Below, one piece after another: positions 1 through 11,300 of a stretch of 64,000 nt of DNA (positions are counted from its first letter, which is position 1; each line of letters starts with the position of its first letter). The notes under the pieces were generated by a model that worked only from the letters and a program-made list of their open reading frames with translations, searched no databases and was not told the DNA's origin. Made by a program: the position numbers and the translations under genes. Source of the stretch: Paragonimus skrjabini miyazakii (lineage: Eukaryota > Platyhelminthes > Trematoda > Plagiorchiida > Troglotrematidae); NCBI GenBank assembly GCA_014338405.1, contig JTDE01000242.1, positions 41,880-105,879 on the forward strand. The letters run 5' to 3'.

Positions 1-2981
1 ATAGAAGAGGATGTGTCAAGATATAATCTGATAGGTGTTAATTTATTACGATTCAGAAAACAAATCTGTCTCTGAATACGCCCGTTTCTATCGAAAGACG
101 GAAAATCCGGGTTGTAGCTTTTTAGAGATTATGTAAAAACATTGCTGATACCTGACTTATGTACTCTAAATATACACCATGATATCTGTGTTTAGTTAAA
201 CTGGGCTTGATCAGGCGTGTTCCCGTAGTGTTTCTGGGGTATTGTGACAACTTCGTGCATCACAGGATGCTTCCTATATAACTCCGGAAGTTTCACTGGT
301 GCATCTGACGTATTGTGCAAAGTTTCACATTCTGTGAGTGTTTTTGGAGGACTATGTTAATTAGGAATTTTTCTTGACCTAAATGGACCAAGACTGACTT
401 GGCTGTAAATAGATGTAAATGTGCTAGATCAATCGACCACGGTCTTGATAGCTTCATTCACTGTCGTATCACTGTAACGATAAAACAGTTTAAATTCAAA
501 ATGAATAAGCTCTTAGTCAAACCTCACGAGTAAGGTAGTGGCTAATCGAAATATTTTTGATGGTTTTTAATGAATTTTTACTAAAGTGATCACCATAACT
601 CTTTGGACGTCAGTTAGCAGGATTTGGTTTATGCACACTGAACAAATGCAGTTAATCAGGCCGAGGTTCAGCTTTTCCAAGGATAAACTCTCAAATTGTT
701 AATGTGTAAATGGCCTTACTGACTAAGCCCAGATTATTATGTTATTTCGAAGTTGAATGGCTGCTCACCAGTTTCCTGTCATCCTCAATCCTCGCATGGT
801 CCACATCATTCCGGATAGAACGAATGCAGTTCTCTATTAACGACGACTGACCACATGTATGCCACTGTGGACTGTGTCGTCACAATGTAACTCAGGTCAG
901 ATTGGGGTTAGATATAACTTGTGAGTAGACGTGTGTGTGCGGATAGTAGTTGTATAGCCACTCCAAAGCATTTAATGCCATCAAATGTTCAGATATGGAG
1001 TTACGATTAGCTTGTTTGCTAAAACTAACTACGAAATACGCAAACCCGAAACACCTCAATGAACTTTGCCGCTGTATGGACACGGATGAAACGTGGATCG
1101 ACGATCTCGTTAAAGATAGTGACGTGGCTACCTCATGTCGCAGATTACATATATGTGGAATTCTGACAGCTCTGTGCAAAGCTGTCGTTGTTAGGACATG
1201 GTCCTCGTAAGCTGTTAACTTTAGACAGGACAGTCTTTGACAATAGTTATCGCTATAAAACATTTAACACAGGTTCTAAAATATTCCATCACAACCTCTA
1301 TTTTTTTCGTTAAGAACGTTTCGCATACCCAAAGAATGTACATACTCACTTAAGACTCACTGTGCAAGAATGGATTGCTTTCGCGTCTAAGATAAGTTCG
1401 ATCTTGGATGTTCCCTTCATGTGCTAGAGACTCGTCTATGAAATTTAGGCTTTATTCTTCAGCGTAGTCAAGTTGAACTCTAGAGTGTAGTATGTTAATA
1501 TCACAACATTTTTGCGTCAACTCAAGATAACCTGGTCGCAAACCTTACAGAATTACCTGGGTCTAAAAAACGTGATAATCCATTCACTGACTATCGGCGA
1601 TGTACCAAAGCATATCATCAGCAAACTGCAGAAAAAGGAATGCCAGAATGATTAGCAAACCGACACGTGCTGACGCCAGAAACATGCATGTGGGTTTTAC
1701 TGGAATGTGACAAGAATGTTAATCTCACTATCGAACTATCAGTTTAGTATGCATTCGTTTGCATAGTAATAATTTTGTGCTTAGGTGGTGGCTTAACCCT
1801 CTGTGCATGCTAGATGGGTTAGAAAAGCCATAGATCCAGTCGACCCGTGTATTGCACACACGTAGACCTTGATTGTTATTACACCTGCATTTGGTTGTTT
1901 CAGTCCATGTGGTGTATGTGTTGTCCATTTTTTTCAAACATACTATAGTGTTTTCTATTCCGTGACCAGGAGGGAAGGTCAAAGTTGACTAAACCAAGTG
2001 CGATTCTTACTTCTAGCTTTGACAGTTCGTGTTACCTGCTCGAACAGTTAGGATTAATTAATGTGTCAATCGAATAATCATATTCGACCTAGTTGATTCC
2101 AGAGTTGAGATTGTTAGGAGAATTTGATCTCTATACCAACTCAAAGACAACAAAACAATTCGCTTACTCCCAGTTTTGTTGAATATCTCAAACCGTTACT
2201 GCCAAAGCATCTTTTAGGCCAATATTTAATACAAAGAGAATAGAGGTCATTTGTTCATTTTTCCGACCAATTGATCAGTTTATCCGTAAGATGTTTGCTC
2301 CATGGTTAATTTATCTTACATTCAGAGTAGCGACTAATGGGGAATTTACGACAACCTTTTAATAACAGATAGTTTAATTAGTGCACATTTTGTGTAGATT
2401 TTAAATTCATATTGACGTACACCAGACGCCTCTTTGATAATTGTTGTCATCTGTTGACATCAATCAAGCAACTAAGTACAGAGTTTGCAACACCATAATA
2501 AGCGAGTCTTTTGTAAAAGAGAGAGAGAAACTCTATTTCTGTGAGCGTTGTTCTATTATTTTATGCTTCCTAGCACGAATATCTATGTAACATCATATGT
2601 ACGTGATTTGAGTACCTCGTAGAAAACAACCTAGCTTGTCATGGTATCTCCTGTACACCGACAAGTCGAACATATCTGTTATAGTCTATTGATCAGATAA
2701 GCTTTACGAGTGCAAACCCATCGTTCACCGAGCAATACGTGGGTTAGGTTAGAAACAATTCAGATCAACATAAGCCAATACTAAGCTGTGTGCATCTCAC
2801 TAAGTGAAGTTTCAGCTTTTTAAATGTTAACTTCTTTAACAAGTCGAGGAAAATTAATTCAATGAGTATGACTCACAGTAGTGTGCATAATATGGCGTAG
2901 TAATCAGACACAACTAGTATCAAATGAATAGAATTACTGGTTCTTTTATTTGCTTACCGGAATGGTAAGATAGAAGTCGAC
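1..2981. other. Upstream region, no confident gene
   Basis: I see no recognisable gene here. One stretch, about 985-1208, is open on both strands; its + strand frame looks protein-like and lies between a possible acceptor (TTCAG ending at 988) and a possible donor (GTAAGC at 1209), so it could be an orphan exon, but no family was recognised. A short GA-rich run lies near 2518-2528. The rest is AT-moderate sequence with frequent stops in all frames. Confidence 0.5.
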
Positions 2982-2993
2982 GTAATGGAGAGT
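2982..2993. repeat. Left target-site duplication of SINE pair
   Basis: The 12-mer GTAATGGAGAGT occurs here and again, identically, at 3516-3527. The two copies bracket the whole head-to-head SINE structure, which is what a target-site duplication from one insertion event would look like. Confidence 0.6.
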
Positions 2994-3316
2994 TTCAATT
3001 TGAACATCACTCACAATTGATCGCAGCTGTCGCATTCCCATAGACTTTCCAGTCGGCCCCTTTCGCACGGCAGAAACACTAGACTCGAGTTTCGCTCTCA
3101 TTAGAGCTCGTCAGTAGTGCATATCATCGCCACTGCCGGAACTTGAACCACGGACACACGGTTCATGACGCAACCGTGTTTAACACTGCGCCATTGACCT
3201 CACATTAGGCACGACCGAATTATCATATGTGAACGCCCAACCACTTTCGCTTGTGAATAATGATCACGTTGCCCGATCGCCTCGAGAGGAGGCACAGTTA
3301 CTGTATGTTAACTCCA
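2994..3316 (-). mobile_element. tRNA-derived SINE, near-complete copy (A)
   Basis: Read on the minus strand, this copy contains a tRNA-like RNA polymerase III promoter: an A box (TGGCGCAGTG) near 3185-3195 and a B box (GGTTCAAGTTC) near 3142-3152. A hammerhead ribozyme module follows, then a 3' part ending near 2994. The stretch upstream of the A box, to about 3316, is shared with the copy at 4075-4370, so it belongs to the element or to an older composite. tRNA-derived SINEs with hammerhead ribozymes are established in schistosomes (Sm-alpha family); assigning this element to that class is inference from the two modules. Such elements are non-autonomous and depend on LINE machinery. Confidence 0.75.
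3077..3119 (-). ncRNA. Hammerhead ribozyme, intact core
   Basis: On the minus strand the order is: stem I strand CACTA, core CTGACGA (fits CUGANGA), stem II GCTCT closed over AATG by AGAGC (five perfect pairs), core GAAA, a minimal stem III from the palindrome ACTCGAGT, cleavage triplet GTC, then TAGTG, which pairs perfectly with the first strand. All invariant core positions are present. The very short stem III is the type seen in retroelement hammerheads, thought to be more active as dimers. Self-cleavage is predicted, not shown. Confidence 0.85.
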
Positions 3317-3323
3317 ATCGATA

Positions 3324-3515
3324 TCCGTGGTTCAAGTCCCGGCGGTTGCGATGATATGCACTACTGACGAGCTTTAATGAGAGTGAAACTCGAGTCCATA
3401 GTGCTTCTTTTCGAAAGGAACCGACTGGATAGTCTATGGGAATGCGACAGCTGCGATCATTTGTGGGTGATGTTCAAACTGAAATAGATCAAATCCCCGA
3501 CTACTCATCAGTAAT
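3324..3515 (+). mobile_element. tRNA-derived SINE, 5'-truncated inverted copy (B)
   Basis: This copy begins inside the tRNA-like part at the B box (GGTTCAAGTCC at 3330-3340) and carries the hammerhead and 3' parts in the orientation opposite to copy A. Its homology to copy A ends near 3483. About 32 further bases, without a counterpart in A, lead to the right target duplication at 3516. It lacks the A box, so it could not drive its own pol III transcription. Confidence 0.7.
3358..3404 (+). ncRNA. Hammerhead ribozyme, slightly decayed copy
   Basis: Both cores CTGACGA and GAAA and the GTC triplet are present. Stem II (GCTTT, loop AATG, AGAGT) now depends on G-U pairs. Stem I (GCACTA with TAGTGC) pairs, but two extra bases (CA) sit between the cleavage site and the stem. 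Activity is likely reduced compared with the copy at 3077-3119. Confidence 0.7.
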
Positions 3516-3527
3516 GTAATGGAGAGT
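3516..3527. repeat. Right target-site duplication of SINE pair
   Basis: This is an exact 12-base match (GTAATGGAGAGT) to 2982-2993, placed directly after the inverted SINE pair. Confidence 0.6.
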
Positions 3528-4074
3528 ACCAAGAACGTGGTGGGTGGTTCCATCTGGATCTAGTTGCATATAGAGAAAAGTTTGGTAGGTTCCACATTAA
3601 GATTAAAAGTTATATCAGACAAGATTTTGAATACAAAATTTTCTCACTTTGCATAATAGTGATAAACGCGAAAATCAATGGAAAAATTCCATACGAAGTG
3701 TTAGACGCTTTAAAGATCCAGAAGAAATATACAAGCTTTGAATACCCAACCTGGGAGAACAGTGAGTGGGCAATATATCTATTGGGAACGGACACAAGCA
3801 GCGATAAATCTACTGATTACCTGATTGGGAATGTTGGAAGAGACTTTAATTATCGGATGCAAAAAGGCAGCCTTCTGAATTTGGTGCAGATATCATTAAC
3901 TTGAATTGGACACGTTCTCTTGTTGTCCAGTTAGTTAACATAATTAAGTCGAGTGGGACATTACTTATTTGCGGAAAAAGAAACACTCAATAGAGTGTTG
4001 GCTATATCAGTCATCCTTCATAAGTGGAAATGCCACTGACTCATTTGGATGCAATCTGGAAACCGTTTACAAGT

Positions 4075-4370
4075 GACTAAAGCTCTCGCATTCTCATAGA
4101 CATTTCAACTAGCCTATTTCGAAAAGAATAACTAGACTCGGGTTTCGTCATTGTTATAGCACGTCAGTAATGAATACTCCTGCCACGGCCGGGACCAGAA
4201 GTTCGATCAAGTTTTCATGAGGCAACCGTGTAGATCACTGCTTTGCTGACCTCATACTAGACAAGATTGAATTACCAAATTAAAACGCTCAGTTACGTTC
4301 GCTTTTGAGCAGTGCTCAGTCCAGTCGTTTCGAGAAGAGACAGTGACTATCCTGTTTACTCCAGTTGCTG
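4075..4370 (-). mobile_element. tRNA-derived SINE, decayed copy (C)
   Basis: It aligns by eye to copy A over its whole length in the same orientation, including the segment beyond the tRNA-like head. The hammerhead region (about 4132-4173, minus strand) keeps GAAA and GTC, but the first core reads CTGACGT instead of CTGACGA, a change at an invariant adenosine, and stem II is disrupted. The ribozyme is therefore presumably dead. Confidence 0.65.
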
Positions 4371-7300
4371 ACCCTACCACTAAGAAATCACTAGACGTAC
4401 TGAACGGTATCTTGGTTACTGACAGGTAGTACGGAACTTTCGATTGATATACCTTGAACATAACTCATAGCTCAGCATAACTTTTGCATTTGTTAAAAGA
4501 AAATTGCTCGCATATCGTGATTCCAACGATTCTGATAAGTCGTTTAATAAAACAGAAGATGCAAACGGAGTTTAGTGAACTGATGTTTCGCAGCGCACCA
4601 TCTTCATACATGATGAAGCAGTATCTACGCGGGCAGGGCATGATTTGGACCCAGTGGCTGAAGCCTGCAACATCCAGGTTGGTTATGCAGAACGTCGTCT
4701 ACCGTCGGTCAAGAACTCAACCAGCGATCAACAACAATGATAAGATTTTACATTCGAACTGAAGCGAAAATAAAAGGATATTGACCGTATATTGTATGTA
4801 CATTGTAGGATACAAATGAACAAGCCTGCAAGATGCAGTAAGTTATGGCCATAATCCACTTAATCAAGCAGAAAGTAATTAGTTATTGTGTCACCATTAC
4901 CTCACATATAAGATAGCCTTATCCCGTGTGTGTGAACCACCCGGTACTGTTGGTTGCACACAGTTTCAAAGAACACAGTAGGGTTGATCGCAAATGCTGA
5001 CGTATGCGTGAATAGTTGTATCCAATGCTTAATCTCAGATAGCGAAACCATAAGTGATCAATTGTTCTGTGGTATTGTAGTTGAATGTTTTATATTGGGA
5101 TGATCATCGCGTGGGTATTTCAAAGTTAGCCTCCAGTCGACCTGAAATGATGAACAGTTCTGTATTGTACACAAGTTGGAGGCAGCCGAAGACATCAAAC
5201 TCCAAAGAACGAGTAACAACGACGTTATGGCAAACCAGAAAGTAACAAAATGTACATGAGTCCAAAAGGGTCAGTATGGTATGACCGTAGAGTGTGTAAT
5301 CAAGCGCGTTAATTTTAGCGTGAGGTAAGTACTGACACGATGGTAACGTATTATGCATACGCTTGATATACCTTGTCTAGTTGTCACAATGTATTCATTG
5401 CTTTCCGACGCTTTTTAATTCATCAGTATGCAATCCTCTTTGACACAGTATGACATCTGGTTCGTTCAAGTGACAGCTGCTGAACCCACTTAAATTGATC
5501 GATTTGCCGGTGAACAGCTAGTTCGTTCATTTTTGTAACCTAAAAAATTTTGACACAATCTCAAAACGGTTCGATTATATATTCTACTCAATCTGTAAAC
5601 GTAAGGGATCATCATGTCTGAATTTATAGCAACGAGCCAGTAAAGCATCTAGTGTATATTTTATGACGAGTGACTAAATCGAGCCCGTGCAATATAGTAA
5701 AGTAGTATTATTATCATGACCATATTCCGTTAAACCCCAAATTTCCAAATTGTGCCGAATCGCCGCCTTGCTTGTTTCAAATACTCGTGGAAATGTTTCG
5801 ACGCACACAAATAAACGAACGATTTTTCTAGATCTAATCATTTACCTCTCCAAAGGTATCAGATACGGTTGACGTCGACATAGCTCATACCTGCAACCAA
5901 CAGACGAAAATATGTTGCGGAACGGGTGTCAATTTTGAGGACACTGGACCAATTATCCCATCAATATTCGAGGTTGCTTGCGAGTCTTCGCAACATAATT
6001 GGACTGTTCCTTACGACTAGTTGGCCAAAAAACAGCTCAAAGTTAACGAGGCCCGTCATCAGTCACGCATTCCGGAGTACGAAACCCAGTTATCGTAACT
6101 ACCGTTATCTAAGGTTTTTACAGTCGCATAATCCAGTCCACGTTTGACTTAGTACGATTTCGCATGGTAGTAAATGCCTTGTGACGTACGTCGGTGTGTT
6201 GCGGCTGTACACTGGACGGACACCGTTGGCAGCTCTGTCTACGAATAAGCTTTTATGCTGGAATTGCCCTGAAATGGTTTGGGCTCCGAATTTCGGTTTC
6301 GGGTCCACACCTGTGACACGACTGACGATAGCTCAACATGTCTGGCGGAGGTGATGGTCAGACTGACGTATGTACGACCTTCATGTAAATAGTCGGAGCG
6401 TTTATACATGCCGCCATCTATCATACTAGCATAACTAGTGTCAGTTGTTGACGCATTCAACCCCACTTTATGGACACAATTGTGGTTCATTAAACCTGTT
6501 TTGACGAGAAGCACCCCCTGCAAAAACAGCCTTCCACACGAAGGACAGCCACCATTGTGGTCCCATGGTATTGGAAGAACAATACTAATAGAATTTTCGA
6601 CAAGGTCTATCATTTTGGTCGCTTCTGTTTGTTTAGTGTTTTAACATTTGACTTCCGCCTAATCAGTATTTTTTGCAAGTCAAGTCTCATTACTTGACTG
6701 ACTGGCCAGTTGTGAGTAACGATACTAGTAGCACAGACGAGCAAAGGCCGAAGGGAGACACCAAAACTGGTTAGAACCCATCAGAACGGACAGAAAGGAA
6801 ATTCTAATTCTCGAAGAACTGGAGATGGCCCCACGTGGCAAACTGAAAAGCTCGTGAAAGTGATGAGAATACAATAACATTTACAGGTTTTTAAGTGAAA
6901 ACAACAGGTGATGCAAATGACGCCAAACCAATTTTTCAATACGAGCAGATGAAATGTGCCACAAACGTTGAGTGACTCCAGCTCTAAGTTCTAATCCGTA
7001 TACCTCAGTACAAATAGGCTTCCGACGTTTTTCTGCGGTAAAAACAATGATTGCCTTAAGTCTTCGGTGTCATCGCGAAATTGAAAATTATGGTTGCAGT
7101 TGTTCAAGGTTTCTCAAAATAGGTTCGCACAATTTATGTTATTTAGCCAGATTGCCCACAACTACGGTGTAATGACTAAAACGGACATTGTTCCTTCCGT
7201 AATAGAAGCCATTTCCGTGCAAACAGTTGGCTCCGTACACCACTAGCAAAGTGATGGGCAGTTGTCTCGACCTAGTTGGGTCTCATCAGCATTATGCACA

Positions 7301-7983
7301 CCGAAGAATCAAACCCTGTCAACTTATGAGCGACAGGAAGCACAACAGCTAAGGAAAGTAATTCCCGTGAATGTTTTTCGTGGGAGAGGAGCACCGCAGT
7401 TTCACAAAAACACTCTCAGCTCAACACACTACAGTTAATTCGGTTCCCTGTACCCATCAAATACTCAAATATTCTCTTGACGGTGTAACCTAGCTAGGAA
7501 AATTCCCTTACAGTCAACTTTAACTAAATCTAAATCGGTTTTCAAACCACTGAAAATCGTGACATTTCCTTCGCTAAGAACATAAATTCCAGTGCAAGTG
7601 TACATCTTCATATGAACTCAAGTTTACTACCACCTTTTTCTATAAAAGGGACGATTCTAACCGGCTTTTACTAGTATACTTTTAGTGAGATGAAAACTAC
7701 CTTTTCAGAGCTATGCAAAAGAGAATCTAAATAGTCCGCGCTCAGCACACCCAGTTTACCGTAGCCGATTGCTGAGGGCATTAGCTGTTAAAGTCCATCA
7801 GCTCATCAGTCAATGCTGATCAGATGATTGACGTATATTCTTGTGTATCTATGCCTGCATGTGCGTGTGTGTGCAGGTGGGTACATTCGTACATTCGGTC
7901 ACGGACCAATCAAAACTGTCCATCGAATGTGGTCACAAAAGATGCCGAAACTTATAGATCGAGTTTACGTTTCGGTTACTCAG
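4371..7983. other. Region upstream of innexin exon V1, no confident gene
   Basis: No gene was recognised. A minus-strand ORF at 6239-6613 contains a C2H2-like pattern (two cysteines three residues apart, then TGLMNHNCVH) of the kind found at the end of some flatworm LINE proteins, so a LINE relic is possible but weakly supported. A TG-rich run (about 7860-7882) lies some 130 bases before the V1 ATG. The promoter for V1, or an upstream untranslated exon for all V exons, could be here; I saw no TATA-like element worth calling. Confidence 0.45.
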
Positions 7984-8008
7984 ATGCAGATGCGAATTCC
8001 AGCTGGTC

Positions 8009-8321
8009 ATGGTTGCGAAGGATTTCATTGACTTTTTTACCGAATTTAACTATGCCAACCGAATTTCGATCGAGGATTTCGCAGATCGTATCAATATGTT
8101 TACAGTGGTCCTTTTCCTGATCGCCTGCATAATCGTCACAGCAAAACAATACTTTATGAATTCCATATCATGTTATATACCAGTGCAGCCTAGCGGTGAT
8201 AACTATAAAGACTATTTGGCTGACTATTGCTGGGTGCACGGAACTATACCCTTACGTTATAACGAACCAATGCCTCAAACCCCGGAAGTGTGGGAAATGT
8301 ATGATCGTCTACGACGTATAA
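8009..8321 (+). CDS. inx: Innexin alternative first coding exon V1
   Basis: This exon encodes residues 1-104 of an innexin (gap-junction or hemichannel subunit) plus the first base of codon 105. Residues 1-27 are the N-terminal helix expected to line the pore, about 28-46 is TM1 (FTVVLFLIACIIVTAK), and the rest is extracellular loop 1, with cysteines at 55 and 74 separated by 18 residues. The signature stretch YCWVHGTIP follows. The exon ends ATA-A before donor GTGAGT; fused to C1 it gives RRI-T-YYQWVPF, the innexin family signature. The ATG at 8009 (GGTCATGG) is chosen because all seven V exons align from this point. A CTCAG acceptor-like site ends at 7983, 25 nt upstream. By hand count it is about 55% identical to V2. 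Confidence 0.9.
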
Positions 8322-11300
8322 GTGAGTATGGTGATAACTTAGTGATCAATATTGTCTCGTGGATTTCATAAACAATAGTAAATTAATAGAGGTTGTATCG
8401 TTTGTGTTTTAAGCAGTGGTTTTGGGCCTACCAGCAAGGTTAGTGGTGTCCACGTGATAGCACAACATCGCGAAGACTGCGATTTCCTGAAATTTTGTAA
8501 ATATTTACATGTTGAAATAGTTTGACCAGTAAACTACAGGCTTCTTTTTTAAATATAATCTGTAAATCTGTAGCGAGCCAAAGCAGATTTTCTCTGGGGC
8601 ACATTTCAAATTGACAAATTCCCATATGTGCAAATTCCTCGTGTATGCACGATTCACTGCGTGTTTTACTACCGAGGAGGTTGGTGGAATTTCTAACATA
8701 CTGCATTTTGCCAGGTTAATTTTTTTGAACGTACACATTGGATTTCTGCTCACCAAATAGTTAACGCTGATTCCCAGAGGTGCAGGATACTACTACTTAA
8801 TCTAGACCTACATAAAGACGATTCTAACAGGCGGTACGTAAATATGCTCCTAACGTCAAGTGATTATGACTCAATTTTGATATTTTAATTTCAGTATTTA
8901 AACAACTCTTTCAACATCGTTTTTCATTTCTAACTAACTCTAACTAGACAAGAATAACCTGGTCACATTTTTTATTGTGAAGCGCATCAAGGTCATAGAA
9001 AGTATCCATCGGATTACGGTCACGGACCTGGGCTTGGATGCATTTTTACATCATGTTAAGTCGACATGGTATGCACGATAGTCCTGGATACATTTTGGTA
9101 ATATGATAGTGTCCCTTACTTGTGTCCCGTTGGAATGCGGCATTGCTAAAATTCGGAGCAATTTCAGTTGCTTAACAGTTGTTATGTGACAATGTGTCAA
9201 CCATTCATGTGAACAAGTCTACGTCGCATACATCTGCTGGTCAGACGATGTAGGTGTGCAAATATGTGTTGATACTGAAGGTACTGTCGTTTGTCAATCG
9301 ATACGAGCATAAAACATTAGTTCTTACAAGATAAACACAATGAACTTGACAATCAAAATATCTTCAACTTCAAAAAGTGCCTATTTTGTTCGCTTCAAAA
9401 TTTCTCGTTGATATAGTTTGGAATCATGAATCTAAACGCAAAAAGAATGCAAGAATAACTACGAATTTGGCCTGCTAGAATTTAAATTGTGAATTACACT
9501 TAGGTAATGAAACATCATACTTAGAAATCAACATGCGTAACCACTATAAAATATTATTATTCTTGGTAAACTATACATTCTTACAGTTTCAGTGCACATT
9601 GAAGGCAGAAGTCAGCCCACACTTTTACATTCAGGTTTATGGTAGAACAAAAGGTAAATTAATTTGGTCACTGTTGTATTACTTCGGAGTAACCATAGTC
9701 AGTTGATATCTAATTGAAACTTTTAGGCAAACTATTCTGAAAATGCGATTTCAAGTGAACCGATAAAAAGCTGAGAAAAGTAGTAAACTTTTAAACAATT
9801 TCCCCCATAAGGATCAATCAATTGTCTAGTGGATGAATCACCCATTCGATCAATATGTACAGCTACCATGCTTCCGTCACGATTTTTGGTATCGATATGC
9901 TAGTATCTTTTCTTCTGAAGGAAAATGCAATCATCCACACTGACGGCAATGTTTCTGTGTTTGTTAACTTGCGTCACACAGCAAACTACAAATGACACAT
10001 GACACTTTAATCGTAAACATGTAAAGAAGGAATACTTCTGTTGGGTTGAAAATCAGATTGCAATTTTACTCTTCCAGCCTACATAGACTAGGCTGTTAAT
10101 CCAACGGACTCACCTGGAACAGTCTGCAAAATTCATAATCAACTCACAATGATTCATGCTTAGTGATAAATCAGTTATGTCCCAAGTGTCCATGTTCAGG
10201 GAACAGTTTATCTTAACTCCCTGCTTACCCATCACATATACTAATTGTAGTTATATGTGGTAAAACTACGATTCACTTTTTGTATTAATGCTTCAAACAC
10301 AGCTATAGATAACTGACACTGTAATAAAAATCTGGTGTGCCGAAGGATTAATCCAGTTGTCATTATGAAATCTTTATTTTTTAGTGTATGATAAGGAATT
10401 TCTACTCTGACAACTTACTGCTTTGTACAGTTCTTGTAAACCTTTTATCTCAAACTCTTTATCAATCCACATGATGTTTTAATCCATGTTAAAGTATGCT
10501 GGGATGAACTTCTGCTCACCGCAGTCTTCCTCGTCTAGCAGAATTATCAGTTTCAACATTACGGCTTAAGCGTTCATAGTTTGGCCCTCATATATGATCA
10601 TTCTGGCTGTAATTGGGAAATAGAGAGCGGACGATAGGAACACAGCTAATTATCACGCATGTAGAACTGCAAAGGCAGAACGGACTGTTGCACGACTGGG
10701 TATATTTCTAATCAGTAATGTAACTGGAAACTGGATTACCACAAAACTGGGCAATGACTAAACTGATGAATATCAGAAAGTTCGAGTCCCTAGAAAGAAT
10801 AATACGGGGTTAATCTGATTTATTCTACGTTTTCACTAATTGAATCGGGTATCATTCGGATGCTCTCTGTGCTATCTACCGGATGGTAGAGTAAATATAC
10901 CTTGAATCGTGATTTCTTGTCATTGGACTGCTTGTTGAATGTCAAATGGTCAAAACTTTCAATAATTCAATTGATTTATGGCAAATATATCATACGATAT
11001 ATTGTCATCTGCATGGGAAAGTGGGTAACCCATTTGATGAAATCACAGTGGACTGAAGTCGAAATGCTGTGAGGCATACGTAGTTCGTGACTCTGGCGCA
11101 TGAACACCAGCCTGCTCCGCACTTAAAGGACGGGAACCAGATGTGGTAGGTGCATAGTTCCTGTCGTCCACTCGCTTTATCGAGTTGATAAGGCACATCA
11201 GCCTTCTAGTCTATGTTTACAAACCCAACGAAACGTTGCAAGAGATTCATATATAACTTCAACCTAGATATGTTTTCACTGGACTATTACGTGCATCACC

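Noticed and set aside
6239..6613. Zinc-finger gene on the minus strand
   Set aside because: A single C2H2-like pattern with an over-long spacer. It is more likely the tail of a LINE protein or chance, so it is not listed as a gene.
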